From Alphaproteobacteria bacterium (GTDB lineage Bacteria; Pseudomonadota; Alphaproteobacteria; Caulobacterales; Caulobacteraceae), in assembly GCA_018895795.1 (NCBI GenBank), contig JAHINZ010000377.1, forward strand, positions 1-6,272: a stretch of DNA of 6,272 bases. The letters are read 5' to 3'. The notes under the pieces were generated by a model. The model worked only from the letters and a program-made list of their open reading frames with translations, made no database searches and was not told where the DNA came from. Every line of letters starts with the position of its first letter. Within the stretch, counting starts at the first letter, position 1. This document shows positions 1 to 5,828 of the stretch, piece after piece. The translations under genes were made by a program, and so were the position numbers.

Positions 1-1484
1 GCGGGCGCGGGCGCTCGAGCGGGCGCGCTCGGCCTTGCCACCCGGAAGGCCGCGATCAGATTGACCAGTTCACTCGTCTGATCCTTCAGCGAGTGGGTCG
101 CCGCCGTCGTTTGCTCGACCATGGCGGCGTTCTGCTGCGTGACCTGATCCATCTGATTGACGGCCGTATTGACCTGATGAAGCCCCGTGGCCTGTTCCTG
201 GGCGGAGGCCGAGATCTGCACGATCAGGTGGTCGATATCCGCGACCTTGGCGACGATGCCGCGCAGGGCCTCGCCCGTCTGGCCGACCAGGTTGACGCCT
301 GCGCCCACCTGCTGGGTCGAGGTCGAGATCAGGGTCTTGATCTGTTTGGCGGCGTCGGCCGAGCGTTGGGCCAGGGCCCGCACCTCCTGGGCGACGACCG
401 CGAAGCCGCGCCCCGCCTCGCCGGCCCGCGCCGCCTCAACCCCGGCATTGAGGGCCAGAAGGTTGGTCTGGAAGGCGATCTCGTCGATCACGCCGATGAT
501 ATTGCCGATCTCGCGGGATGAGTTTTCGATCTCACCCATCGCGGCGACGGCTTGATCGACGACAACGCCGGAGCGCTCGGCCTCGGTCTTGGCGCCCGCC
601 ACGACTTCCGAGGCCTGCTTGGCGCCGGCCGCCGAGCGCCGGACGGTCGAGGTGATCTGGTCGAGGGCGGCGGCGGTCTGCTCGAGACTGGCGGCCTGTT
701 GCTCGGTCCGCCGCGACAGGTCGTCGGCGGCGATGCCGATTTCGTCCGAACCGGCGCGAATATTGTCGGTGACCCCGGAGACGCGAGACATCGCCTGCTC
801 CAGAATGCCGACGGCGCTGTTGAAGTCGTCCTTCAGCTTCTGGAACTCCGGCTTCACGTCGGCGTCCAACCGACTGACCAGATCCCCCTTGGCCAAATGC
901 TCCAGCGCCTCGGCCAAGGCTTGGACGAGATGGCTCTGACACCGTTCGTTTTCGACCCGGGCGGTCTCGAGCCGCTGACGTTCGGCGTCGATGGTCTCCA
1001 GATAGACGGAAATGGCGAAGTCCATGTCGAGCATGACCGCCTTCATCAAGGCGCTGACCGCCTCGCCGGCCTGGGCCGGATCACCCTTGGCCAGAAAACC
1101 CTTGGGCCACAGCGACTCGACGGTCGCGCGCAGCAGCCGGTCCATGACGATGGCGTAGCCGCCAATATACCAGCGAGGCTCCAGACCGATGCGGGCGTGA
1201 ACCTGGCCGATGGTCCGGACCGCCTTGACATAGGTGTCGCCGAACTCGCCTTGGGCGATCACGTCCCAATGGGCCGCCTGGAGACTGCTAGCGGCGTCCA
1301 TGTGCCGCTCGTCCTTGAAGAACGACCGGGTTTCAGGGGTCACCTTAACCTTGCCGTAAAAGACCGCCAGCGCCGGGCCGATCTCCTTGCGGATCAGGGG
1401 GCGCAAGTCCCGCAACGCGCCTCGCGCTCGATCATCCAGCCCCATGAACTCTACGCGATCGTCTTGTCCATGATCCGACGTCAT
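1..1484 (-). CDS. Globin-coupled methyl-accepting chemotaxis protein (HemAT-like aerotaxis receptor), 3' end cut by window
   Basis: A soluble chemoreceptor that probably binds O2 (or another diatomic gas) through heme and signals via CheA/CheW to the flagellar motor. 494 codons are visible and the frame is still open at the window edge. Residues about 15-165 form a globin-coupled-sensor (protoglobin) domain. The proximal heme ligand is likely His96, in HARIGLEPRWYIGGY. A distal Tyr43, in FYGKV, matches the B10 Tyr of HemAT and DosC. Residues about 185-230 look HAMP-like (LAKGDL...F.KLKDDFN). Residues about 231-482 are the coiled-coil signalling domain, with a methylation-type segment (RTEQQAASLEQTAAALDQ, about 259-276) and the conserved hairpin tip (FQTNLLALNAGVEAARAGE, 338-356). 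The tail turns Ala/Pro-rich. No transmembrane segment is seen, so it should be cytoplasmic. The ATG at 1484 is firm: an in-frame TGA lies five codons upstream and AAAGG sits 8 nt before it. The gas ligand is inferred. Confidence 0.95.
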   Translation of the reverse strand, partial: MTSDHGQDDRVEFMGLDDRARGALRDLRPLIRKEIGPALAVFYGKVKVTPETRSFFKDERHMDAASSLQAAHWDVIAQGEFGDTYVKAVRTIGQVHARIGLEPRWYIGGYAIVMDRLLRATVESLWPKGFLAKGDPAQAGEAVSALMKAVMLDMDFAISVYLETIDAERQRLETARVENERCQSHLVQALAEALEHLAKGDLVSRLDADVKPEFQKLKDDFNSAVGILEQAMSRVSGVTDNIRAGSDEIGIAADDLSRRTEQQAASLEQTAAALDQITSTVRRSAAGAKQASEVVAGAKTEAERSGVVVDQAVAAMGEIENSSREIGNIIGVIDEIAFQTNLLALNAGVEAARAGEAGRGFAVVAQEVRALAQRSADAAKQIKTLISTSTQQVGAGVNLVGQTGEALRGIVAKVADIDHLIVQISASAQEQATGLHQVNTAVNQMDQVTQQNAAMVEQTTAATHSLKDQTSELVNLIAAFRVARPSAPARAPAP

Positions 1485-1536
1485 CTTGCGGGCCTTTCAC
1501 GGCTGAAACTGCCGGCTTGACCCTCTGCCAACGTGC

Positions 1537-1551
1537 TTAATTCGGCATTAA
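1537..1551 (-). promoter_or_regulatory. Putative CtrA binding box, TTAA-N7-TTAA
   Basis: The sequence is TTAA TTCGGCA TTAA, an exact match to the full CtrA consensus spacing known from Caulobacter. It lies 53-67 nt upstream of the chemoreceptor start, where it could overlap a -35 region. These two TTAA tetramers and a third in TTAAC at 1592-1596 all fall inside this one intergenic gap of a very GC-rich window, which argues for selection. Each half is self-complementary, so the box has no strict orientation. It is assigned to the minus-strand gene because that gene is the one starting here. CtrA control is inference; the flagellar and chemotaxis regulon of Caulobacter is known to be CtrA-dependent. 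Confidence 0.6.
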
Positions 1552-1568
1552 ATATTCCCGCAATGGCC

Positions 1569-1583
1569 GCGACGTCTCGTCGC
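1569..1583. repeat. Short perfect hairpin (GCGACG-TCT-CGTCGC) downstream of the acyl-CoA dehydrogenase
   Basis: Two 6-bp arms (1569-1574 and 1578-1583) enclose a 3-nt loop. It lies 35 nt past the stop codon of the acyl-CoA dehydrogenase gene and upstream of the chemoreceptor promoter, so it may help end transcription. There is no T-tract on the minus strand, so an intrinsic terminator is only weakly supported. Confidence 0.3.
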
Positions 1584-1617
1584 ACTCTCCCTTAACGCGC
1601 ATCACCTCAACCGGCGG

Positions 1618-2766
1618 CTAACCACCCTGTTTCAGCGTCTCACGGGCGATGATCACCTGCTGGATCTGGCTGGTGCCCTCATAGATCCGGAAGATCCGCA
1701 CATCGCGATAGAGACGCTCGATGCCGTAGTCTGCGACATAGCCGGCCCCGCCGAAGATCTGCACCGCCCGATCGGCCACCCGGCCCACCATTTCCGACGC
1801 GAACAGCTTGGACGCCGCGGCCTCCAGCGTCACATTTTGCCCGGCGTCGCGCTTGCGGGCGGTCTCCATGACCAGCGCCCGGGCGGCCAGGGCCTCGGTC
1901 TTGCTGTCGGCCAGCATGGCCTGGATCAGCTGGAAGCCGGAAATGGCCTGGCCAAATTGCTTGCGCTCACTGGCATAGGCCACGCAGTCCTTGATCAACC
2001 GCTCGGCCACGCCCACGCAGACGGCGGCGATGTGCAGACGGCCGCGGTCCAGCACCTGCATGGCCACCTTGAAGCCCTCGCCCTCCTCGCCCAGTCGGTT
2101 CCAGGCCGGCACGCGGACATTGTCGAAGGTGACGTCGTGGATGTGGGCGCCCTGCTGGCCCATCTTCTTCTCGGGCTTGCCCACCGACAGGCCCGGCAAG
2201 CCGCTGGGCACCAGGAAGGCCGACACGCCGGAACCGCCCTTGGAGTCGGGATTGGTCCGCGCCATCACCGTGAACAGCGAGGCCTTGCCAGCATTGGTGA
2301 TGTAGCGCTTCGAGCCGTTCAGCACATAGTCGTCGCCATCACGGATCGCCAAAGTCCGCACCGCCGCGCTGTCGGAACCGGCTTCCGGCTCGGTCAGGGC
2401 GAAACTGGTGATGATCTCGCCCGAGGCGATGCCCGGCAGCCACTTGGCCTTCTGGGCGTCGGTGCCGAACATCACCAGGCCCTGGCTGCCGATGCCGACA
2501 TTGGTGCCGAACACCGAGCGGAAGGCCGGCGAGGCGCGGCCCAGTTCCAGGCCGACCAGGCACTCTTCTTCCATGTTCAGGCCCAGCCCGCCGAATTCCT
2601 CGGGAATCGACAGGCCAAACAGGCCCAGGCTCTTCATTTCCTCGATGACGTCGGCCGGCACCGCGTCATCCTCGGCCACCTTGGCCTCGATCGGCCGCAG
2701 CCGCTCGGCCACGAAGCGAGCCACCATGTCGATCAGTTGGTCGCGGGTTTCGAGATCCAGGGCCAT
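1618..2766 (-). CDS. Acyl-CoA dehydrogenase (short/medium-chain type, FAD-dependent)
   Basis: Catalyses alpha,beta-dehydrogenation of an acyl-CoA, passing electrons from FAD to electron-transfer flavoprotein, in the cytoplasm. The 382-residue length is normal for the family. Visible signatures: N-terminal helical domain with IPEEFGGLG (54-62); FAD-binding ALTEPEAGSD (123-132) and NGSKRYITNAG (150-160) in the middle beta domain; SERKQFGQAISGFQ (266-279) and QIFGGAGY (336-343) in the C-terminal helical domain; and IYEGTSQIQ (361-369), whose Glu363 is the expected catalytic base in the position used by MCAD/SCAD rather than isovaleryl-CoA dehydrogenase. The ATG at 2766 is preferred over one eight codons upstream at 2790, because GGAAGGAA lies about 5 nt before it and the longer start falls inside an inverted repeat. 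No ETF, enoyl-CoA hydratase or thiolase gene adjoins it, so the substrate (straight-chain, branched or amino-acid-derived) cannot be told. Confidence 0.95.
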   Translation of the reverse strand: MALDLETRDQLIDMVARFVAERLRPIEAKVAEDDAVPADVIEEMKSLGLFGLSIPEEFGGLGLNMEEECLVGLELGRASPAFRSVFGTNVGIGSQGLVMFGTDAQKAKWLPGIASGEIITSFALTEPEAGSDSAAVRTLAIRDGDDYVLNGSKRYITNAGKASLFTVMARTNPDSKGGSGVSAFLVPSGLPGLSVGKPEKKMGQQGAHIHDVTFDNVRVPAWNRLGEEGEGFKVAMQVLDRGRLHIAAVCVGVAERLIKDCVAYASERKQFGQAISGFQLIQAMLADSKTEALAARALVMETARKRDAGQNVTLEAAASKLFASEMVGRVADRAVQIFGGAGYVADYGIERLYRDVRIFRIYEGTSQIQQVIIARETLKQGG

Positions 2767-2770
2767 GGTG

Positions 2771-2778
2771 TTCCTTCC
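2771..2778 (-). promoter_or_regulatory. Strong Shine-Dalgarno sequence of the acyl-CoA dehydrogenase
   Basis: On the minus strand this reads GGAAGGAA, ending 4 nt before the ATG at 2766. It decides the start in favour of 2766 over the in-frame ATG at 2790, which has no comparable site. Confidence 0.75.
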
Positions 2779-2779
2779 G

Positions 2780-2802
2780 GCGTCAAACACTTGTTTTGAC
2801 GC
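2780..2802. promoter_or_regulatory. Inverted repeat, candidate operator of the acyl-CoA dehydrogenase gene
   Basis: Perfect 8-bp arms GCGTCAAA (2780-2787) and TTTGACGC (2795-2802) flank a 7-nt spacer, giving a 23-bp dyad immediately upstream of the ribosome binding site. Its size suits a TetR- or GntR-type repressor, families that often control fatty-acid degradation genes. It could instead form a leader hairpin in the mRNA. No regulator gene is beside it. Confidence 0.45.
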
Positions 2803-2831
2803 GGACTGTACCGGGCGAGCTCAGGAATGGA

Positions 2832-2858
2832 AGGGCCGGCGCGCGTTTCGCCGGCCCT
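2832..2858 (-). terminator. Strong GC-rich hairpin, probable terminator of the amino acid permease gene
   Basis: Perfect 10-bp arms AGGGCCGGCG and CGCCGGCCCT enclose a 7-nt loop, beginning 8 nt after the permease stop codon. On the minus strand the stem is followed by TTCCATTCC, a weak pyrimidine run rather than a full T-tract. It separates the permease from the acyl-CoA dehydrogenase, implying that the latter has its own promoter in 2767-2831. Confidence 0.7.
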
Positions 2859-2866
2859 AAATCATC

Positions 2867-4291
2867 TCAGGTCGACGCCTTTTCGGCCCGGGCCAGCACG
2901 CTGTTGCGCAGGCCAAACAGCACATAGACGGCCACACCGATCAGGTGCGCATACAGGAAGTAGACCTGGGTCTTGGTCGGCAGATTGTAGAACAGGTACA
3001 GGCAGCCCAGGATCGCGCCCGAGGCCACCACCGGCCAGATCGGCGTCGAGAACATCCGCTGGCGGCCCGGATCCTTGATCCGCAGGATGATCACCGACAG
3101 ACCCACCGAGATAAAGGCCGCCAGGGTGCCGGCATTGGCCAGCTCGGCGATATCCTTCAGCGACAGCCAGCCCGAGATCAGGGCCGACAGGGCCCCGGTC
3201 AGCAGGGTCATCAGCACCGGGGTGCCGGTCTTGGCGTTGACCTTGGCCAAGGTCTTAGGCAGGAGGCCGTCGCGCGCCATCACAAAGAAAATACGGCTCT
3301 GGCCGTACATGAAGGCCAGGATCACGGTGGGCAGGGCGACCACCGCGGCCAGGGCCACCAGCTGGGCCGTGCGCGGATGCTTGAGGCTTTCCAGGATGAA
3401 GACCAGCGGCGCCTCGCTCTTGGAGAAGACCTCGGTGCGCGCGGCGCCGATCGAGACGGCGGCCACCACCATGTAGATCGCCGTGCAGATGACCATGGAG
3501 CCGACGATGCCGATGGTCAGGTCGCGCTTGGGGTTCTTGGTTTCCTCGGCGGCGGTCGATACGGCGTCAAAGCCATAGAAGGCGAAGAAGATCAGGCTGG
3601 CCGCGGCCATCACCCCCACCTTGGCGCCCTCGGCGTTCACGGTGGCGAAGCCGTTGGGCATGAACGGCGTGAAGTGGCTGGCGTCGAACGACGGCAGGCA
3701 CAGGACCACGAAGATCAGCAGGGCGACGATCTTGACGGCCACCAGCACCATGTTGACCGTGGCGCTCTCCTTGGTGCCCAGGGCCAGCAGGCCGGCGACG
3801 GCGAAGGAGATGATCACGGCCGGCAGATTGACCAGCCCGCCCATATGCGGACCGGCCAGCAGGATTTCCGGCGTGCCGATCATCCGGAACAGGCCCGCCG
3901 CGTGGGCCGACCAACCGACCGCCACGGCCGCGCAGACCAGGGTATATTCGAGGATCAGGCTCCAGCCGACGAACCAGGCCACCGGCTCGCCCATCGCCAC
4001 ATAGCTGTAGGTATAGGCGCTGCCCGAGGCAGGGATCATGGTCGAGAGCTCGGCGTAGCACAGCGCCGCGCAGGCGCAGACCGCGCCGGCGATCAGGAAC
4101 GACAGGATCACCCCCGGTCCCGCCAGGCCCGCGCCGATGCCGGTCAGGGTATAGATGCCCGTGCCGACAATGGCGCCCACGCCCAGGGCGACCAGATGCG
4201 GCCAGCTCAGGGTCTTCTTCAACTGATGGCCGTCGTGGCCCGCCGCCATGGCGTCGATCGACTTGCGGCGCGTCCAGAAACTCAAGGTCAT
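2867..4291 (-). CDS. APC-superfamily amino acid permease (cationic amino acid transporter-like)
   Basis: An inner-membrane amino acid importer or exchanger of 474 residues with about 12 hydrophobic segments and both ends predicted cytoplasmic. Family signatures are clear. TM1 carries the substrate-binding unwound motif GVGAIVGTGIYTLTG (37-51). AELSTMIPASGSAYTYSYVAMGE (80-102) follows TM2. The TM6 region has FFAFYGFDAVSTAAEETKNP (235-254), typical of the CAT group, and the TM8 region has RIFFVMARDGLLP (333-345). These features point to the YfnA/GkApcT and eukaryotic CAT branch; the transported amino acid cannot be read from sequence alone. The start at 4291 has GGGAGGGA directly before it, an unusually tight Shine-Dalgarno spacing. 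The next ATG (codon 15) has no site and would remove part of the N-terminal tail. It follows the YeiH-like gene on the same strand after a 149-bp gap, so co-transcription is possible but unproven. Confidence 0.93.
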   Translation of the reverse strand: MTLSFWTRRKSIDAMAAGHDGHQLKKTLSWPHLVALGVGAIVGTGIYTLTGIGAGLAGPGVILSFLIAGAVCACAALCYAELSTMIPASGSAYTYSYVAMGEPVAWFVGWSLILEYTLVCAAVAVGWSAHAAGLFRMIGTPEILLAGPHMGGLVNLPAVIISFAVAGLLALGTKESATVNMVLVAVKIVALLIFVVLCLPSFDASHFTPFMPNGFATVNAEGAKVGVMAAASLIFFAFYGFDAVSTAAEETKNPKRDLTIGIVGSMVICTAIYMVVAAVSIGAARTEVFSKSEAPLVFILESLKHPRTAQLVALAAVVALPTVILAFMYGQSRIFFVMARDGLLPKTLAKVNAKTGTPVLMTLLTGALSALISGWLSLKDIAELANAGTLAAFISVGLSVIILRIKDPGRQRMFSTPIWPVVASGAILGCLYLFYNLPTKTQVYFLYAHLIGVAVYVLFGLRNSVLARAEKAST

Positions 4292-4440
4292 TCCCTCCCG
4301 ACTCTCGAAGCGCGACCATGGGCCGGGACGCCGACCGCGCCAAGTGGCCTCGCGCGGTCAGTGAGGCGAGACGCCCCGGATTGCGCCATTCCAGGGCGAA
4401 TTCCAGTCGCGATCCCGCCCTTGAGCGGATGGAAATCGCC
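4292..4440. other. Intergenic gap between permease and YeiH-like gene
   Basis: No credible coding sequence is present. It holds two inverted repeats (listed separately) and a GANTC site (GACTC, 4300-4304) 9 nt upstream of the permease start, the target of the CcrM methylase if this is a Caulobacter relative. A sigma-70-like promoter could not be picked out with confidence. Confidence 0.5.
4333..4359. repeat. Inverted repeat in the permease leader
   Basis: Perfect 8-bp arms GACCGCGC (4333-4340) and GCGCGGTC (4352-4359) with an 11-nt loop, about 40-70 nt upstream of the permease start. It could be a leader hairpin or an operator. No T-tract follows on the minus strand, so an intrinsic terminator is not favoured. 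Confidence 0.35.
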
Positions 4441-4442
4441 CT
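4393..4442. repeat. Imperfect long inverted repeat overlapping the stop of the YeiH-like gene
   Basis: Arms AGGGCGAATTCCA (4393-4405) and TGGAAATCGCCCT (4430-4442) pair at 12 of 13 positions across a 24-nt loop. The right arm includes the first two bases of the TAG stop complement of the exporter gene. A transcript could fold into a 3' stem-loop that stabilises or ends the exporter mRNA, but there is no T-tract after it. Confidence 0.4.
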
Positions 4443-5457
4443 AGAAGCACCACCGGGTCAGGCCGTAGGCCATGAGCGCCACCGCCAGGGTCGAGAGCGC
4501 CAGGGTCGCCGCCAGCTTGGGGCTGACCTGCAGCAGAGCGGCCGGCCCCAGCTTGGCCGAGATCGCGCCGACCCCGGCCAGCAGCAGGAAGCTGGACGCG
4601 GTCGCCATCGTGGTCACGACGAGGGGCGACAGCAGGTCAAGACCCCGCAGCGCCGCCAGGGCGGCGAAACCCAGCACGAAGATCGGCGGCCCCTTGAAAC
4701 CGGTCTTGCCGCAGCCGTCCTGGGTGCGGCTCAACAGCACGCCGATCAGCACCACCGCCGGGCCCAGCCAGACAATGCGGGCCAGCTTGGCCAGGGCCGC
4801 CGCGCCCGCCGCGTCGGGCGAGACCGATGAACCGGCGCCGGCCACCTGGGCCACGTCATGGATCGACAGGCCGAAGAACACCCCGGCCTGATGAGCGGAA
4901 AAGCCCAGAGCGTGGGCGATCGGCGGATAGGCCAGCATGGCGACGGTCGACAGCAGGTTGACCCCGATGATCACCAGGGCCGTGGTGCGCTGGTTGGCGG
5001 GGCTGGCCGGCGCCGCCTGGGCGGCGGCCAGGGCGGCCGAGGCGCCGCAGATCGAACAGGCGGCGGCGGCGATCAGGGCTTCGGCCAGGGGCAGGCCCAG
5101 GGCCATGCCGACGGCCGCGCCCACCGTCAGACCGCCCAGCACCACCGCGCCGCTGGCCAGGATTGCCGGGCCGCCCAGCAAGGCGAACTCGCTCCAGGTG
5201 ATCTGGGCGCCCATCAGGGCGACCCCCAGGCGCAGGCCCGGCTTGGCCCAGACATCGAGACCGGCGGTCAGCGTCGCGCCCAGACCCATGGCGCCAAGAC
5301 CCATGCCCAGGACGACAGCCAGCAGGGGAGCGGGGGCATGCAGCAGATGGGCCAGAGGCTTGGCGAGCAGCGCGATCGCCAGGCCCGCCAGCAGGCCAGG
5401 CCATAGCCTGTTCAAATCAAGCCGCGCCGCGCTCAGCCGAGCGACGGCGGCGTTCAT
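4441..5457 (-). CDS. YeiH-family putative sulfate/sulfite exporter (PF03601, COG2855)
   Basis: A polytopic inner-membrane protein of 338 residues with roughly 9-10 hydrophobic segments. The family is named putative sulfate exporter because members such as TauZ sit in sulfonate-degradation gene clusters, where sulfite or sulfate must leave the cell. Diagnostic motifs are KPGLRLGVALMG (72-83), CSICGASA (134-141), FFGLSIHDVAQVAGAG (194-209) and AKLARIVWLGP (223-233), with normal length and order. Its ATG overlaps the stop of the upstream DUF6356-like gene by four bases (ATGA), and it has no good Shine-Dalgarno site of its own, so translation is probably coupled. A divergent DecR-like Lrp regulator lies just beyond. 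The substrate is inferred from family context; direct biochemical proof for this group is thin. E. coli yeiH is instead next to a LysR-type regulator gene, yeiE. Confidence 0.93.
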   Translation of the reverse strand: MNAAVARLSAARLDLNRLWPGLLAGLAIALLAKPLAHLLHAPAPLLAVVLGMGLGAMGLGATLTAGLDVWAKPGLRLGVALMGAQITWSEFALLGGPAILASGAVVLGGLTVGAAVGMALGLPLAEALIAAAACSICGASAALAAAQAAPASPANQRTTALVIIGVNLLSTVAMLAYPPIAHALGFSAHQAGVFFGLSIHDVAQVAGAGSSVSPDAAGAAALAKLARIVWLGPAVVLIGVLLSRTQDGCGKTGFKGPPIFVLGFAALAALRGLDLLSPLVVTTMATASSFLLLAGVGAISAKLGPAALLQVSPKLAATLALSTLAVALMAYGLTRWCF

Positions 5458-5705
5458 CCGACGACGGGCTCGGCGTCGATGCCGGTCGAGGGCGTCTCGG
5501 CCAGGGCGCGGCGACGGCTCAAGCGGTCGTTGAGGCGGCGGACGGTATTGCTGCCCGTGCGCTCGAAGGCGAAGGGCAACAGCGCGTGGACCAGACAGGC
5601 CAGTCCGGCGCCGATCAGGGTCAGGCCAAAGCCGCAGGCCGCGCCCAGGTGCTGGCCATAGGTCTCGCCCACGGCTTGCGGATGGCGTGTGAAGGGCTTG
5701 AGCAT
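5454..5705 (-). CDS. Small DUF6356-like membrane protein
   Basis: An 83-residue protein of unknown function. The N-terminal FTRHPQAVGETYGQH (5-19) and the following hydrophobic stretch (about 20-47, containing GFGLTLIGAGLACLVHALLP) match the pattern I recall for the DUF6356 family. One long hydrophobic segment suggests a single membrane span or a hairpin. After it comes a basic region (VRRLNDRLSRRR, 55-66) and a polar tail. GGGGA lies about 8 nt before the ATG at 5705, giving a plausible ribosome binding site. It is the first gene of a two-gene operon, with its stop overlapping the exporter start, which hints that it could assist or modulate the exporter. In other genomes the family may also occur alone, so this partnership is inference. 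The family assignment is from memory of the conserved motif. Confidence 0.85.
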   Translation of the reverse strand: MLKPFTRHPQAVGETYGQHLGAACGFGLTLIGAGLACLVHALLPFAFERTGSNTVRRLNDRLSRRRALAETPSTGIDAEPVVG

Positions 5706-5828
5706 GCGGGTTCCCCGACTCGTGTTCAGGCCTTCCAGAATGGCGGGGTTTCGGAGAATGGCATTACTGGATGCCCTGTCCTTTTCCCGATATGGAGAAA
5801 CTCATTCTCAATATCGGCGAAATTCAAG
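5706..5828. promoter_or_regulatory. Divergent promoter region between the exporter operon and the Lrp regulator
   Basis: This 123-bp gap must hold the promoters of both the minus-strand DUF6356/exporter operon and the plus-strand regulator. It contains a 31-bp dyad near the regulator start, a related upstream copy of part of that dyad, a small GGCAT/ATGCC dyad (5760-5775), and a GANTC site (GACTC, 5717-5721). It is visibly richer in A and T than the flanking genes. Clear -35/-10 pairs could not be assigned. Confidence 0.65.
5787..5817. promoter_or_regulatory. 31-bp dyad, likely Lrp-family operator
   Basis: Arms 5787-5799 (CCGATATGGAGAA) and 5805-5817 (TTCTCAATATCGG) pair at 12 of 13 positions around a 5-nt centre. 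The inner 15 bp, GAGAA-ACTCA-TTCTC (5795-5809), has the 15-bp length and symmetry typical of Lrp/AsnC sites. It ends 11 nt before the regulator start codon, a position suited to autorepression, and lies in the gap shared with the divergent exporter operon. Confidence 0.6.

Noticed and set aside
1..40. GC-rich GCGGGC/GCGCTC repeats at the left edge as a possible repeat element
   Set aside because: They lie in frame within the chemoreceptor and encode its Ala/Pro-rich tail (ARPSAPARAPAP), so low-complexity protein sequence explains them.
552..1520. A 322-codon open frame on the plus strand opposite the chemoreceptor
   Set aside because: The minus strand gives a continuous globin-MCP protein with all expected motifs in order; the plus-strand product has no recognisable fold or motif.
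2767..2790. An upstream ATG adding eight residues to the acyl-CoA dehydrogenase
   Set aside because: It lies inside the 23-bp inverted repeat and lacks a ribosome binding site, whereas the ATG at 2766 has GGAAGGAA at good spacing and gives the usual family N-terminus.
1837..2799. A 320-codon open frame on the plus strand opposite the acyl-CoA dehydrogenase
   Set aside because: Shadow of a conserved enzyme gene, with biased composition (Gly, Ala, His, Gln) and no motif.
2945..4444. A 499-codon open frame on the plus strand opposite the amino acid permease
   Set aside because: It is an antisense shadow: its product is a low-complexity run of Gln, Gly, Arg, Asp and His with no domain pattern, while the opposite strand encodes a clearly conserved transporter. 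GC-rich genes often leave such frames open.
4300..5721. GANTC sites (GACTC at 4300-4304 and 5717-5721) just upstream of two gene starts as CcrM-controlled switches
   Set aside because: The sites are real, but other GANTC sites occur inside coding regions here and the host genus is not certain, so a methylation switch is not supported beyond mention.
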